Positions 16,827 through 27,054 of a stretch of DNA of 64,000 nt are shown one piece after another; the first letter of the stretch is position 1; the number at the start of each line of letters is the position of its first letter. The DNA comes from Dyadobacter sp. 676 (GTDB taxonomy: Bacteria; Bacteroidota; Bacteroidia; Cytophagales; Spirosomataceae). The position numbers and the translations under genes are program-made. Where the stretch lies: assembly GCF_040448675.1 (NCBI RefSeq), contig NZ_CP159289.1:1488001-1552000 (forward strand). The letters are read 5' to 3'. The notes under the pieces were generated by a model. That model was not told where the DNA came from. It searched no databases and saw only the letters and a program-made list of their open reading frames with translations.

Positions 16827-19800
16827 TTAAAATAAATACCGAATCCCCACTAACATACTCCAAGTTGTGGATGTTGTAGTGATATCGCGGAAAACACTGG
16901 TAGGCAATATTGTTTTACCTCCAACCTGAACAGCATTCATTGTGAAAGTAGGGACACCATCGGGCGTCACGCTTGCGCGGCGAAGCGGCATGTTTGCACC
17001 GGAAATAATCTCCTGACGAACACCCCATTTCGAGTTTAAAAGATTGCCGACATTGATCACATCAAGGCTTAACTGCAATGTGTGTTTCGAATTCCCGATG
17101 TTTGTGAAGATATCCTGCAAAAACTTGAAATCGAAACGGTTGAGCCAAGGCATCAGGTCGCCGTTACGTGCTGCATATTTGCCGCGGTTTTTGCTTAGGT
17201 AAGAATTTCCTTCGATATAAGCTTCAAAAGCATTTCGTTGTTGCTCAGCGCTGAATGTTACGCCACTTACGGTAGAGTTAGTAAAATTAAGTTCGGAAGC
17301 ATTCTTCGGAATATACAACATGTCGGCACCGATCGCATCGCCATTCAGGTCCCCGTTATAAGTGTAGGAAAGACGTCCCTGATTCGCCCCGTTATAATAT
17401 AACGAAAATGTAGAAGCCAGATGGTTGGCATATTCAATGCGGTAAGAAACCGTACCGATCAATCTATTCGGAAGTGCTCCTTCGGAACTGTACAGGCTCA
17501 GGTCGTTAGGGTTGTTAATGTTTGGTGTGGCTCCCCATGCCGAGCTAGCATTGGAACCGTTGTTATCGGTTGTCGTTTTAGCTGTAGTATGAGAGTAATA
17601 CAATGAACCGTAGAATCCGCGTCTGGCCTGCATGGTCAAACCAATGGTTGCATTGATTGAATGCCCTTTCGAAGTGTTGGTCAAAACACTCACAGAGTTA
17701 GCGCCTATTTTGCTGTTATATTGGTAAGATGCCGTGGTAGGGTAGAACTCGCGGTCGTCGCCACTGTATTTCATTCTTTGCGTTGCTGCCTTGCGGTTGG
17801 CTCCGAACTGATAAACCGCCTGGATGTCTTTCGTATAAATCACATCACCTGTAATCGCGAATGGCGTTCCAGGAATTTTGTAATCGACCCCGAAACTCGT
17901 TCTCCATATTTGCGGCATTTTGAAATCCCGGTCTACGAGCGCAAGCGTACTGGGCAATCCGGCGCGTGGCGTTTTAATAAAGACATTCTTCGCACTTTCA
18001 GGCGTGTTGTTCAGCCAGTAGTATTTGTCAGGCTGGAAACGGATATCACCAATCCAGGGAGCCGAAGCCGCGTAGCTTCCCGGCTCAACAGTGTTTTGGA
18101 TCACACCCAGGTTGGATGGCATGTTCGTCAACCACACAAACGGTACACGTCCCGCAAAAATACCGGTTCCTCCGCGCAGGATAAGGGAATTATCACCTTT
18201 GGCATCCCATCTGAAACCTACGCGCGGTGAAAGCATCACACGGGTCTTAGGCCATGAACCGGTGTCATACGTCCGGACGCCTCCGCCGACGCCCAGCAAC
18301 TTCAATGTATCAACTGGAAGTGTTAGGAGTAAGGTCGTTCAGGAACACCGGCATTTCAGCCCGGATACCCGCTGTTAAAGTGAATCGTTCGGAAATATCG
18401 AATTTGTCTTGAATATAAATGGACGGAAGGCCATATTTGATAGGCGCATATGGATCCTGGCCTTCATACGGATAGGTCAGTGCGAATTGCAACGGCGCTA
18501 CTTCATTGGGCGTTCCCGTTGTAAGAAATTCCTCAACTGAAGCATAACGGTAATAAGATGTTCCATTGCGGAGATATCTGTTCCCGAATTTCTGCATTTC
18601 GAAACTTATTCCACTAGTGAAATTATGCCTCCCAACAGTGTAGTTGAGATTGTTGGTGATGATGAAATTATCATTCAACACATCGTTTCCGTAAGTAAAT
18701 AACTCATAACCGGCGCTAATATAGTTTTGGTAGGTTGTCACGCCCGCCTTTCTCAGGCTATCTCCTGCAAAGCCAATGTCTATCATCGGGAATTCTTTGC
18801 TTGGAGAACTGCGTGTTGCCTGGATACGGCTGTAAGTAGCAAGAAATTGGTTCGACAATCTCGGGGTGATTTCACTGTTCAACTCCGCTGTAATCGAGCG
18901 CACGATATTTTTGGTCGAATACATGGTATTGGCGAACGACATTGAGAGCGAACTCACACGTCCCGTCTCGAATGGAGTACGCGGATAAGCACCCGAATTT
19001 GCGTTCACCAATGACGGAGCCGAACTTTCTACCTGGTTATAGCGGACTGCCAGTTTGTTTTTTGCATTGATATTCCAGTCAATGCGCGCCAGAAATGAAG
19101 TCGTTTTTTCACTGTTGTCGTTCGCATAGTCTTCATAAGCGCCCGGGTCGTATCCCCACTGGTTGATCAGGTGATTACGAACTGCTTCCAGATCAGATCT
19201 CCTGGTTCTGGAAATGTTCCTACTTGGGTCGGCCACGCCATTTTCAGACGCTTTCCATAAATTGACTGCACCCACGCCCGAACCCGTTTTCTTGATATGC
19301 TCTGCGTTAACAAAGAAAAACAATTTGTTCTTTATCAGCGGCCCGCCTAACCTGAAACCGAGTGTCTGGCTGGTTGCATCAGGACGGGTAATTTCATCTC
19401 CATTTACTTTCTTTCCTTGAAAATTCTGGTTGTTGAAGAATCCGTAGGCAGAGCCTACAAATTTGTTCGTCCCGCTGCGGGTTACTGCATTGATCCCGGC
19501 CCCTGAAAAGCCGCTTTGCCTTACGTCATAAGGAGCAATATTGATTTGTATCTCTTCGATCGCGTCTATCGACAAGCCTCCTCCGCCAGGAAGTGGGTTG
19601 TCATTCAATCCAAAACCATTGTTAAAATTGGCACCGTCTACCTGGAAATTATTATAACGTCCATCGCGCCCTCCAAAACTGTTTCCTCCGTTGGACTGCG
19701 GACTCAGGCGGGTAAAGTCCGAGATGCTGCGGGTAACCGTAGGCAATGTGCGTAATTGTTCGGTATTAATTGAAGACGCTGCACCGGTCCGTTCCCCGTT

Positions 19801-20205
19801 AAACAACTGCGCGGCATCGGAAGTGATCAAGACTTCTTCCAGTTGTGTCCCACCCTCTTTGAGTGTGATGTTAACACTCGCCGCCAGGCCAAGTTCGGCA
19901 AATACGTTGGACTTACTCTGTTCTGAAAAGCCAACATATGTCACAGTAATTTTGTAAGGCCCGCCAATGCGCACTGAAGGAAATGTGTAACGCCCCGCCT
20001 CGGTCGTAACGGTACCATAAGTAGTACCGGAAGGCTCGTGTACGGCAGTAACCGTAGCACCCGGCAAAAATTCGCCACTGGCGTCTGTAATGAAACCGTT
20101 GATTGATGAAGTAGTCACCTGCCCATACGATTCGGAGCTGATAGACCAACAAAAGAGAAGTAACGCGGCTGCGAAAGCCCGGAAGAGTAAACTTTTCCCG
20201 TTCAT
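16827..20205 (-). pseudogene. Frameshifted TonB-dependent receptor (Oar-like)
   Basis: Read from the ATG at 20205: a signal peptide (ending ESYGQ), a carboxypeptidase-regulatory-like beta domain (SSINGFITDASGEFLPGATV), a plug (SINTEQLRTLPTVTRSISDFTRLSPQSNGG), and the first barrel half, ending LNDLTPNTSS and a stop near 18310. A +1 shift near 18325 restores LPVDTLKLLGVGGGVRTYDTGSWPKTRVMLSPRVGF and the rest of the barrel. The C-terminus is VGIRYLF, a normal final strand. The protein would be about 1,125 residues, typical of Oar-like receptors. One indel separates the halves and is not in a long homopolymer. It could be a pseudogene or a sequence error. Confidence 0.85.
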
Positions 20206-20657
20206 AAATTTGGTGATTTGGTTTGTAAGAATACTAGCGGATTCATTCAAGGAGGATGAATAATTGATGCAAAATAATAGCTTTTTACATTCACAAACAA
20301 AAGATCAAATCCTACTAAAATACAATACTAGTTCTCGTAACTAACTGATTTATTGAAATAATGCAGATTACTGTACCAATACTGCAATATTTTCTATTTT
20401 ATCAAATCGTTAACAAATGCGGCGGCCGGCGAAGGCTTTCGGAGGATATCCGGGAGGTTAAAAGAAGAGCGTTCTATCTGCTTGTGGCAGCAATTTCCAT
20501 ACCACGGAGTAACGTGTGTTAACAAATTGTTAAATATTACGGTTGCAGGATTTTTTTCCTTCTTGAAAATCCTTACAACCTTTGCGGGAACAATCGTTCC
20601 CACGTCCGCCGCGGCTGCTTGCATGCCCTTTTCGCGGACGGTCACCGTTACCGTATC
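20206..20657. other. AT-rich divergent intergenic region
   Basis: Holds the receptor promoter at 20270-20301 and two similar GTTAACAAAT-type segments (about 20409-20418 and 20518-20527). No RNA gene or credible peptide was recognised. A -7-like AACCTTTG near 20579 could serve the hydrolase gene but has a mismatch at its first base. Confidence 0.5.
20270..20301 (-). promoter_or_regulatory. Predicted promoter of the TonB receptor gene
   Basis: On the minus strand: TTTG (20298-20301), a 20-base spacer, then TTATTTTG (20270-20277), one mismatch from TAnnTTTG. It lies about 65 bases upstream of the ATG at 20205. Confidence 0.55.
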
Positions 20658-21434
20658 ATGCAACTCAATTTTAAGCAAATAGGCGACACAGGCAAACCCC
20701 TGCTCATATTGCACGGCGTTTTTGGTTTTCTCGACAACTGGCTGACAATCGGAAAGGCCATTTCGGAACATGGTTATCGTGTTTACCTCGTCGACCAGCG
20801 CAACCATGGCCGCTCACCCCATGAAGCGCCCCTGAACTTCCCGACAATGGCAGCAGATTTGAGGGAGTTCCTCAATCAGCAAAACATCGGTTCTCCCATC
20901 CTTTTAGGGCATTCGATGGGTGGAAAAACGGTCATGGAATATGCCGTGACGTATCCCGGCAGCTTCGATGCGCTGGTGATAGTCGACATAGGCCCGAAAG
21001 CCTACCCTATTCACCACACCAAAATCCTGAAAGGTTTGAACGCCATTCCGATCGGGCAGATCGAAAACCGCAACCAGGCCGACGAGATCCTGAGTGAATA
21101 TGAACCGTTACCAGGCGTGCGGCAATTTTTGCTAAAAAACCTGTACAGAAAGGAAGAGGGCGGCTTCGCCTGGCGCTTTAACCTGCCATTGCTTACAACC
21201 GACATGGCTAATGTAGGCGCGCAGGTGAAATCGAACACGCCGGTCGGCACCCCGGCACTGTTCATGCGGGGCGCGAATTCAAATTACATTCTTGACGAAG
21301 ATTGGGAAGATATCGTGAAGCTGTTTCCGAATGCACAACTGAAAACGATCGAAGGAGCAGGGCACTGGGTGCAGGCCGATCAGCCGAAAGCGTTCGTTAG
21401 CACCCTGCTGGAATTTCTGGACGGAGTTATCTGA
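20658..21434 (+). CDS. Alpha/beta-fold hydrolase (esterase-like)
   Basis: A 258-residue protein from the ATG at 20658. It has an HGVFG oxyanion motif (about 19-23), the nucleophile elbow GHSMGG with Ser86, and a catalytic histidine in GAGHWVQAD (His236). DIG (110-112) and the DQRNHGRS segment resemble YbfF/BioH-type esterases. It has no signal peptide. The substrate cannot be assigned. Its last 8 bases overlap the end of the convergent lipoprotein gene. Confidence 0.88.
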   Translation: MQLNFKQIGDTGKPLLILHGVFGFLDNWLTIGKAISEHGYRVYLVDQRNHGRSPHEAPLNFPTMAADLREFLNQQNIGSPILLGHSMGGKTVMEYAVTYPGSFDALVIVDIGPKAYPIHHTKILKGLNAIPIGQIENRNQADEILSEYEPLPGVRQFLLKNLYRKEEGGFAWRFNLPLLTTDMANVGAQVKSNTPVGTPALFMRGANSNYILDEDWEDIVKLFPNAQLKTIEGAGHWVQADQPKAFVSTLLEFLDGVI

Positions 21435-21858
21435 CGTATTTTACCCGGGGAGAATTGCACGGGGCAAGTATAAGCTGGTCATCGCTCAGGGATATTTCCC
21501 AGCTAGGGCACGCAACGCATTGCAGCAGCTCGCATTGCGGGTTATTGGGTAATGCAGTTTGCGGCTTTACATCAAGCAGGGTTCCGTTGATGATCATTGT
21601 GGCAGGTGCACAGCAGCGTGGGGTGCCGTCGGCATTCAACACCACGCCGTCGCCACGGAAAATCAGCGTATCGGACTTGGAGGCTTCAATAGGCTCCCAG
21701 GTACTTTTATTATCCAGTGACGATCGTTCGACTTCGATGGAATGCCAGGGACCAGAAACGGTTGCGAAAGCATAATTCGGAGCAAGGTCGCCGGCGCTCT
21801 CCTTTTGGCAAGACAATAACCACACCAGGACCAGGGGTAGGTATAATAGTCTTTTCAT
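21427..21858 (-). CDS. Hypothetical lipoprotein
   Basis: A 143-residue protein with a lipoprotein signal (MKRLLYLPLVLVWLLSC, Cys17). The mature part contains GPWHSIEVER near the start and six cysteines in its second half (CC, C, C, C, C), unusual for a small lipoprotein and suggesting disulfides or metal binding. I do not recognise a family. It is convergent with, and overlaps by 8 bases, the hydrolase gene. Confidence 0.75.
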   Translation of the reverse strand: MKRLLYLPLVLVWLLSCQKESAGDLAPNYAFATVSGPWHSIEVERSSLDNKSTWEPIEASKSDTLIFRGDGVVLNADGTPRCCAPATMIINGTLLDVKPQTALPNNPQCELLQCVACPSWEISLSDDQLILAPCNSPRVKYVR

Positions 21859-21939
21859 AACTTATTAAATAATTTTATTTATTCCGTAGATTCACAATCG
21901 CCCCTTTTGGTTGGAAAAGAATAAAAAAATGCGACACCT

Positions 21940-22644
21940 ATGAACGATTCCGGGATTTCACTGTACTTAATCCCTACGATACTGGCCGATGGTACCCAAA
22001 ACAATGTGCTTTCCCCGCAAATCAGGGATGCTGTGCAGCGCCTGGATATTTTCTTCGTGGAAAACGTTCGCACTGCGAGGCGGTTCATCAGCAGCCTGAA
22101 ACTCGGCAAGGTCATCGATGAACTGACATTTATTGAACTCCATAAAGATACCCCCGAAGCTGAAACAGTTGCATCTCTCCGTAACCTCTCCCGAAGCGCC
22201 GGTGTGATATCCGAAGCCGGCTGCCCGGGCGTGGCCGACCCGGGGGCGGTGGCCGTGCGCATCGCGCATGAGCTGGGCGTACGCGTGGTGCCGCTGGTGG
22301 GGCCGTCGTCTATCCTGCTGGCATTGATGGCCTCGGGAATGAGCGGCCAGTCGTTCGTATTCCATGGTTACCTTCCGATCGATAAAGTCCAGCGCAGGAA
22401 AGCCTTGCAGGCGCTGGAACGGAATGCGCGGCAATTTCAACAGACGCAGATTTTCATGGAAACACCCTTCCGGAACAATCAGTTGCTGGACGCGGTAATG
22501 GAAGCGTGCTCACCCGAATCGTCGTTATGCATAGCAGCCAATGTAACGGCCGCGGATGAATTTATCAGGACAATGCCCGTCGGGAAATGGAAGGCGGCAA
22601 AACCGGACCTGCACAAAATACCGGCAATTTTCCTCCTCGGATAG
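21940..22644 (+). CDS. SAM-dependent tetrapyrrole-methylase family protein (RsmI-like)
   Basis: A 234-residue protein with family motifs: LYLIPTILADG in place of the usual glycine-rich first strand, VENVRTARRF, GVISEAGCPGVADPGA, and VVPLVGPSSILLALMASGM. These match the RsmI branch, which 2'-O-methylates C1402 of 16S rRNA. Bacteroidota often carry this short form besides a canonical RsmI. The target is inferred, so no symbol is given. Confidence 0.87.
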   Translation: MNDSGISLYLIPTILADGTQNNVLSPQIRDAVQRLDIFFVENVRTARRFISSLKLGKVIDELTFIELHKDTPEAETVASLRNLSRSAGVISEAGCPGVADPGAVAVRIAHELGVRVVPLVGPSSILLALMASGMSGQSFVFHGYLPIDKVQRRKALQALERNARQFQQTQIFMETPFRNNQLLDAVMEACSPESSLCIAANVTAADEFIRTMPVGKWKAAKPDLHKIPAIFLLG

Positions 22645-22678
22645 ACGTTTGCGGGATGCAGTCTTAATTTTACCGGCC

Positions 22679-23407
22679 ATGTTTCGTTCTTTTTATAAAC
22701 CGACATTTGAATTGAAAAAATACCTGTTGATAACCCTGCTGGCCGTCGCCGGTCTGTGGAGCTGCAATGAGGACAGCGTCGACGCCTTCATTACCGTCGA
22801 CTCCAACTTTCAGACCGGCACCGACGGTGATAACGGTTGGATTCCCGGATATGCAGGCCACGCTTCGACCGCCGATTCGAGTCAGCTGGATACGGTTGCC
22901 GCCACGGCGTTACTGCCGCGGGGATTGGACACTACGCAATATGGTTTCCGTATGCTTTCGAGATATTCGAAGGGGAGCATATTCAGCTACCTCAAAAAAC
23001 GCGTGGGTGGCTTCACTCCCAATGGCAACTATGAAATGATGCTCCAAGTCGACCTTGCGACAAATTATCCCGCCGGCGACCCGAAAAATGTGGCCGGCCA
23101 GGTTACATTCAAGGCAGGCGTGTCTGTTATCGAGCCCCAAAGTCGGCTGGTATCGGGCGTTTATCAGTTCAATCGGGACATAGGCACGGTCAAGGAGCCC
23201 GGTAAGGATGTGTTGCTGTCGGGTAGCATCGCCAGCAGTAACCCGAACAACAGCTACTACACCTTACTAAGGTATTCCAATGAACCCATCACCGTGACAG
23301 CCAGCAACAAAGGTGAGCTATGGTTTTTCGTGGGAACGGATTCCGATTACAGGGACACTACCATCTTCTATTTCGACCGCATTATCGCTACGTTCAAAGA
23401 ACTGTAA
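22679..23407 (+). CDS. Hypothetical lipoprotein
   Basis: The ATG at 22679 gives 242 residues with a lipoprotein signal (YLLITLLAVAGLWSC). The mature part is rich in beta-strand pattern (NYEMMLQVDLATNYPAG, GQVTFKAGVSVIEP, YYTLLRYSNEPITV) and resembles a jelly-roll or carbohydrate-binding-type domain, but no family is recognised. It is probably anchored in the outer membrane. It sits 35 bases after the methylase gene and may be co-transcribed with it. Confidence 0.75.
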   Translation: MFRSFYKPTFELKKYLLITLLAVAGLWSCNEDSVDAFITVDSNFQTGTDGDNGWIPGYAGHASTADSSQLDTVAATALLPRGLDTTQYGFRMLSRYSKGSIFSYLKKRVGGFTPNGNYEMMLQVDLATNYPAGDPKNVAGQVTFKAGVSVIEPQSRLVSGVYQFNRDIGTVKEPGKDVLLSGSIASSNPNNSYYTLLRYSNEPITVTASNKGELWFFVGTDSDYRDTTIFYFDRIIATFKEL

Positions 23408-23457
23408 ACTGTTTTGTAACTTCGCACCCATTCACTAATCCAGATAGCCCTACCGGA

Positions 23458-24096
23458 ATGGTACAGGTAAAGACTTTTGTTTTCAATCCATTTTCTGAAA
23501 ATACCTACTTGCTCCACGACGAAACGGGCGAGGTGATCATCATCGATCCGGGCTGTTACGACAGGTCGGAAGTCGATGAACTGGCGGAATATATCAAAGT
23601 AAATGCCCTGAAACCGGTTCAGATCGTAAACACACACGCGCATATAGACCACGTTTTGGGCGTAGCGGCGCTGAAACGAAAATACGGCATTCCCTTTGCA
23701 TTGCACAAACTCGACGAACCTCTTTTAAAGGCCGTCAGGACGTATGCTTCCAATTATGGTTTCTCCGCCTTCGAAGAGCCGGAAATCGACCGGTTTATCG
23801 GCGAAGGCCAGACTATTGAATTCGGCAATACATCCCTGAGAATCATATTCGTACCCGGCCACGCGCCCGGGCATGTAGCTTTCGTGAACGATGCCGGTAA
23901 ATTCGTGATCGGCGGCGACACTCTTTTCCGTATGAGCATAGGCCGTACCGATCTTCCCGGCGGCGATCACGCTACGCTGTTGCACAGCATAAGGGAGCAG
24001 TTATTTACATTGCCCGAAGACTTTACCGTTTACGCCGGCCATATGGAACCCACCACCATTGGTTTTGAAAAAAGAAATAACCCTTTCTTCCGATAA
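23458..24096 (+). CDS. MBL-fold metallo-hydrolase (glyoxalase II-like)
   Basis: A 212-residue protein with the full metallo-beta-lactamase metal set: HAHIDH (His60, His62, Asp64, His65), His135 in FVPGHAPGHV, Asp154 in GGDTLF, and a late histidine in YAGHMEPTTIG. The short length and lack of the C-terminal glyoxalase II helical domain fit the broad hydroxyacylglutathione-hydrolase-like group of thioesterases. The substrate is unknown. It lies just upstream of pssA (6-base gap). Confidence 0.9.
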   Translation: MVQVKTFVFNPFSENTYLLHDETGEVIIIDPGCYDRSEVDELAEYIKVNALKPVQIVNTHAHIDHVLGVAALKRKYGIPFALHKLDEPLLKAVRTYASNYGFSAFEEPEIDRFIGEGQTIEFGNTSLRIIFVPGHAPGHVAFVNDAGKFVIGGDTLFRMSIGRTDLPGGDHATLLHSIREQLFTLPEDFTVYAGHMEPTTIGFEKRNNPFFR

Positions 24097-24102
24097 CACG
24101 TT

Positions 24103-24807
24103 ATGATCCGACGCAACATCCCCAATGCGCTTACCTGCGGTAACCTGCTCTGCGGCTGCATTGGCGTGGTGGAAGCATTCCACAATAACCTGATCCTTTC
24201 CTGCGTGCTCATCGGCGTCGCGCTGATCTTCGATTTTCTGGATGGCTTCATGGCCCGGCTGCTGAAAGTAACCTCGCCCATAGGCCGCGACCTGGATTCG
24301 CTTGCCGACGTCGTAACGTTCGGCGTGCTGCCATCGATTATCGTTTATCAGTTATTAATGCAAAGCATTCCCGACCTGTTCGGGATATGGAAGGCCTATT
24401 TCGCATTCGTCATAGCGATTTTCTCGGCGATCCGCCTGGCGAAGTTCAATAACGACCCACGGCAATCGGATTCGTTCATCGGCGTGCCCACACCCGCCAA
24501 TGCGATGTTGATCGCCTCTCTCCCGCTAATCGTGCACACGGAGAGCGACTTTTGGAAGGATATCATTATCGATACAAACAACCTGCTTATTCTTACAGTG
24601 GTAATGTCCCTTGCGCTCGTGATGGAGCTGCCGCTGATCGCACTCAAATTCAAGAATTTCGGCTGGAAAGGCAATGAGTCACGTTTTGTGCTCATCGGGC
24701 TGACCCTCGTTTTACTCGTTACCCTGAAATTCCTCGCCGTTCCGGCCATCCTGATCGTGTACGTACTTCTTTCCCTCGCCGACAACCTCAGGAAAAAGGC
24801 GGCATGA
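24103..24807 (+). CDS. pssA: CDP-diacylglycerol--serine O-phosphatidyltransferase
   Basis: A 234-residue integral membrane protein. It contains the complete CDP-alcohol phosphotransferase motif DxxDGxxAR-x8-GxxxDxxxD (Asp44, Asp47, Gly48, Ala51, Arg52, Gly61, Asp65, Asp69). NALTCGNLLCGC at the N-terminus and the hydrophobic C-terminal half fit the PssA type II branch. It makes phosphatidylserine, the precursor of phosphatidylethanolamine. The 6-base gap to the metallo-hydrolase suggests co-transcription. Confidence 0.93.
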   Translation: MIRRNIPNALTCGNLLCGCIGVVEAFHNNLILSCVLIGVALIFDFLDGFMARLLKVTSPIGRDLDSLADVVTFGVLPSIIVYQLLMQSIPDLFGIWKAYFAFVIAIFSAIRLAKFNNDPRQSDSFIGVPTPANAMLIASLPLIVHTESDFWKDIIIDTNNLLILTVVMSLALVMELPLIALKFKNFGWKGNESRFVLIGLTLVLLVTLKFLAVPAILIVYVLLSLADNLRKKAA

Positions 24808-24942
24808 ATTGGTAACCAGTACTTTTTGTTGCATTTTTGTAGTCTTTCCTGCAACCTATGTTGCTAATAATTATCATTTTAGAATTAAAAACCGTTCTCT
24901 TCTGTCTTTTGACCCTCGACAGCTTTGAACAGTCCCACTAGC

Positions 24943-25944
24943 ATGACATTTTCCCGAATTACCGGTTTAGGCTTTTACGTCCCCGACAATATCATTACCA
25001 ACGACGACCTTACCCAATGGATGGACACCTCCGACGAATGGATCCGCGAACGAACGGGCATTCAGGAGCGCCGCTATTTCCAATACGGGAAGGATACCAA
25101 TTACAGTATGGCGGCCACAGCCTCACGGCAGGCATTGAAGAGGGCCGGGCTTACGCCGAACGACGTCGACGTGATCGTTTACGCTACCATCACACCCGAT
25201 TATTTCTTCCCGGGCTCCGCCTTCCTCATGCAGCGCGAGCTGGGCATGGACGGGAGGCCGGTGATCGACATCCGCGAGCAGTGCTCGGGCTTTGTGTATG
25301 CGCTTTCCATCGCCGACCAGTTTATCAAATCGGGAATGTACAAGACGGCGCTGGTCGTGGGTTCGGAAATTCAGTCGTCCTGGATCGACAAAAGTACGGC
25401 CGGACGGAACACGGCGGTAATTTTCGGGGACGGCGCGGGCGCTGCTGTGGTTTCCGCCACGGACGATCCCCAACATTGTATATTATCTACACACCTCCAC
25501 GCCGACGGGCGGTTCGCCGAGGAACTTTATGTAAAGGATCCGGGAAGCAGCCGGGCGGGGCGTCCGGTGAGTCGGGAGGTGCTCGAATCCGGCGGTCACA
25601 ATGTTTATATGAATGGGAACGCGGTTTTCAAACATGCGATCGTACGCTTTGGGGAAGTGATCCAGGAAGCCCTGGAAGCCAACGGGTATTCGGCTTCCGA
25701 CATCGACCTGCTGGTCCCGCACCAGGCCAATATCCGCATCAGCGATTACGTCAGGCAGCAGCTAGGGCTTGCTGAATCCCAGGTTATCAATAACTTACAG
25801 CGTTTCGGAAACACAACGGCCGCCTCCATTCCGATCGCCCTGACGGAGGCCTGGGAAGCCGGAAAAGTAAATGAAGGCGACCTGGTTTGCCTGGCGGCGT
25901 TCGGAAGCGGGTTTACATGGGCTTCGGCATTGATCAGATGGTAG
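24943..25944 (+). CDS. fabH: Beta-ketoacyl-ACP synthase III
   Basis: The ATG at 24943 gives 333 residues, standard for FabH; an in-frame TTG lies 18 bases upstream. The catalytic triad is visible: Cys114 in REQCSGF, His260 in PHQANIR, Asn290 in RFGNTTAAS. Substrate-entry residues DEWIRERTGI are at about 31-40. It condenses acyl-CoA with malonyl-ACP to start fatty acid synthesis. It is monocistronic, facing the CoA-binding protein gene with an 8-base gap. Confidence 0.93.
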   Translation: MTFSRITGLGFYVPDNIITNDDLTQWMDTSDEWIRERTGIQERRYFQYGKDTNYSMAATASRQALKRAGLTPNDVDVIVYATITPDYFFPGSAFLMQRELGMDGRPVIDIREQCSGFVYALSIADQFIKSGMYKTALVVGSEIQSSWIDKSTAGRNTAVIFGDGAGAAVVSATDDPQHCILSTHLHADGRFAEELYVKDPGSSRAGRPVSREVLESGGHNVYMNGNAVFKHAIVRFGEVIQEALEANGYSASDIDLLVPHQANIRISDYVRQQLGLAESQVINNLQRFGNTTAASIPIALTEAWEAGKVNEGDLVCLAAFGSGFTWASALIRW

Positions 25945-25952
25945 AAGGCAGA

Positions 25953-26312
25953 CTAGAATTGTCCGGTCGACAACATCACCAAAGTGCAGCCTTCTATTGG
26001 TATGATATTTTTATCAATTAAAATATCCTTAAATTCAGGATTCTCTGTACCAGGGTTGAAGATAACGCGTTTAGGATTTAGAGAAACGATGTAATCGTAG
26101 TATTCAGGTTGGTGGCTCGGGTTGATGTACAAAGTGACGGTATCTACGTCTTTCCAGTCAGTTTTGTCTGTATTGATTTCCTCTCCTAATGCAAAGCCTT
26201 TCCTGCGTCCGATGAGTAATATGGGATGACCATAATGCCTGAGTTTCTGTGCAGCCAGGTAAGCGTATCTGGATGGGTTTGAAGTTGCTCCGATGATGAG
26301 TGTACGTTTCAT
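25953..26312 (-). CDS. CoA-binding domain protein (YccU-like)
   Basis: The ATG at 26312 gives 119 residues. It has a Rossmann nucleotide-binding start (TLIIGATSNPSRYAYLAAQKLRHYGHPI) and the family motif KRVIFNPGTENPEF. Single-domain CoA-binding proteins of this kind are widespread; their role is unclear, although some bind CoA or act with acetyltransferases. An upstream in-frame ATG would add 12 residues absent from the family. Confidence 0.87.
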   Translation of the reverse strand: MKRTLIIGATSNPSRYAYLAAQKLRHYGHPILLIGRRKGFALGEEINTDKTDWKDVDTVTLYINPSHQPEYYDYIVSLNPKRVIFNPGTENPEFKDILIDKNIIPIEGCTLVMLSTGQF

Positions 26313-26472
26313 GCCAAATCGATTTAATAAACAATGGGGGCTGTACACGGCATTTGCCGCCGCCCTTCACATACTTTTGAAACACCAAAAGATCGTTCCC
26401 GATTCCCTGCCGGGATTCGTGACAAGATCAGTTGTATGACTGTAAGAACTGTAATAATAGCTTTTTAAAAAA

Positions 26473-27045
26473 ATGAATGAATCAAATGTAAGCCGGAGCT
26501 TCTGGAATGAAAAGTGGGCAAAAATCATATTCGACGAGATCGAGAACGCTCCCCATTACGAGGTATCCAACTATGGCAGATTGAAAAGTTTCCAGAACAA
26601 CCCGAAGGAGGGCGTTGTGATCAAAGGGTCTGTCATTCAAGGATATAGGTCATTGAATATCCGTGTTGCGGGCGGCAAGACCATTAACCGCTATGTACAC
26701 AAACTGGTGGCCGAGCATTTCGTTGAAAAACCCGATGCCGACCATAATTTTGTGATACACCTCGATTTTGATAAACAAAACAATCACTACGAAAACCTGA
26801 AATGGGTTACGAAATCGGAGATGATCGACCATAACCGTGAAAATCCGGCGTTTATCAACCGTGTCATTCCACGTCGCACGAAAAACTACAAGCTGACGGA
26901 AAGCAAAGTCCGGATCATTAAGAAGCTTTTGAAAAACGATAACAACCGTTTAAAAATGATCGCGAAGCAGTTCGGGATTACCCATACCCAGCTCAATCGT
27001 ATCCGCTCGGGCGAGAACTGGAAGCATGTAACCGTGGAGGATTGA
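26473..27045 (+). CDS. NUMOD4/HNH endonuclease-like protein with HTH tail
   Basis: A 190-residue protein with three parts. Residues about 14-40 form a NUMOD4-type motif (WAKIIFDEIENAPHYEVSNYGRLKSF). Residues about 70-120 resemble an HNH nuclease (NRYVHKLVAEHF; VIHLDFDKQNNHYENLKWVTKSEMIDHN). Residues about 140-185 form a helix-turn-helix (LTESKVRIIKKLL...LKMIAKQFGITHTQLNRIRSG), as in NUMOD-type DNA-binding tails. Such proteins are typical of phage or intron homing endonucleases. Here it stands alone in a housekeeping region with no intron or prophage visible. Confidence 0.85.
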   Translation: MNESNVSRSFWNEKWAKIIFDEIENAPHYEVSNYGRLKSFQNNPKEGVVIKGSVIQGYRSLNIRVAGGKTINRYVHKLVAEHFVEKPDADHNFVIHLDFDKQNNHYENLKWVTKSEMIDHNRENPAFINRVIPRRTKNYKLTESKVRIIKKLLKNDNNRLKMIAKQFGITHTQLNRIRSGENWKHVTVED

Positions 27046-27054
27046 TCCAAGGAC

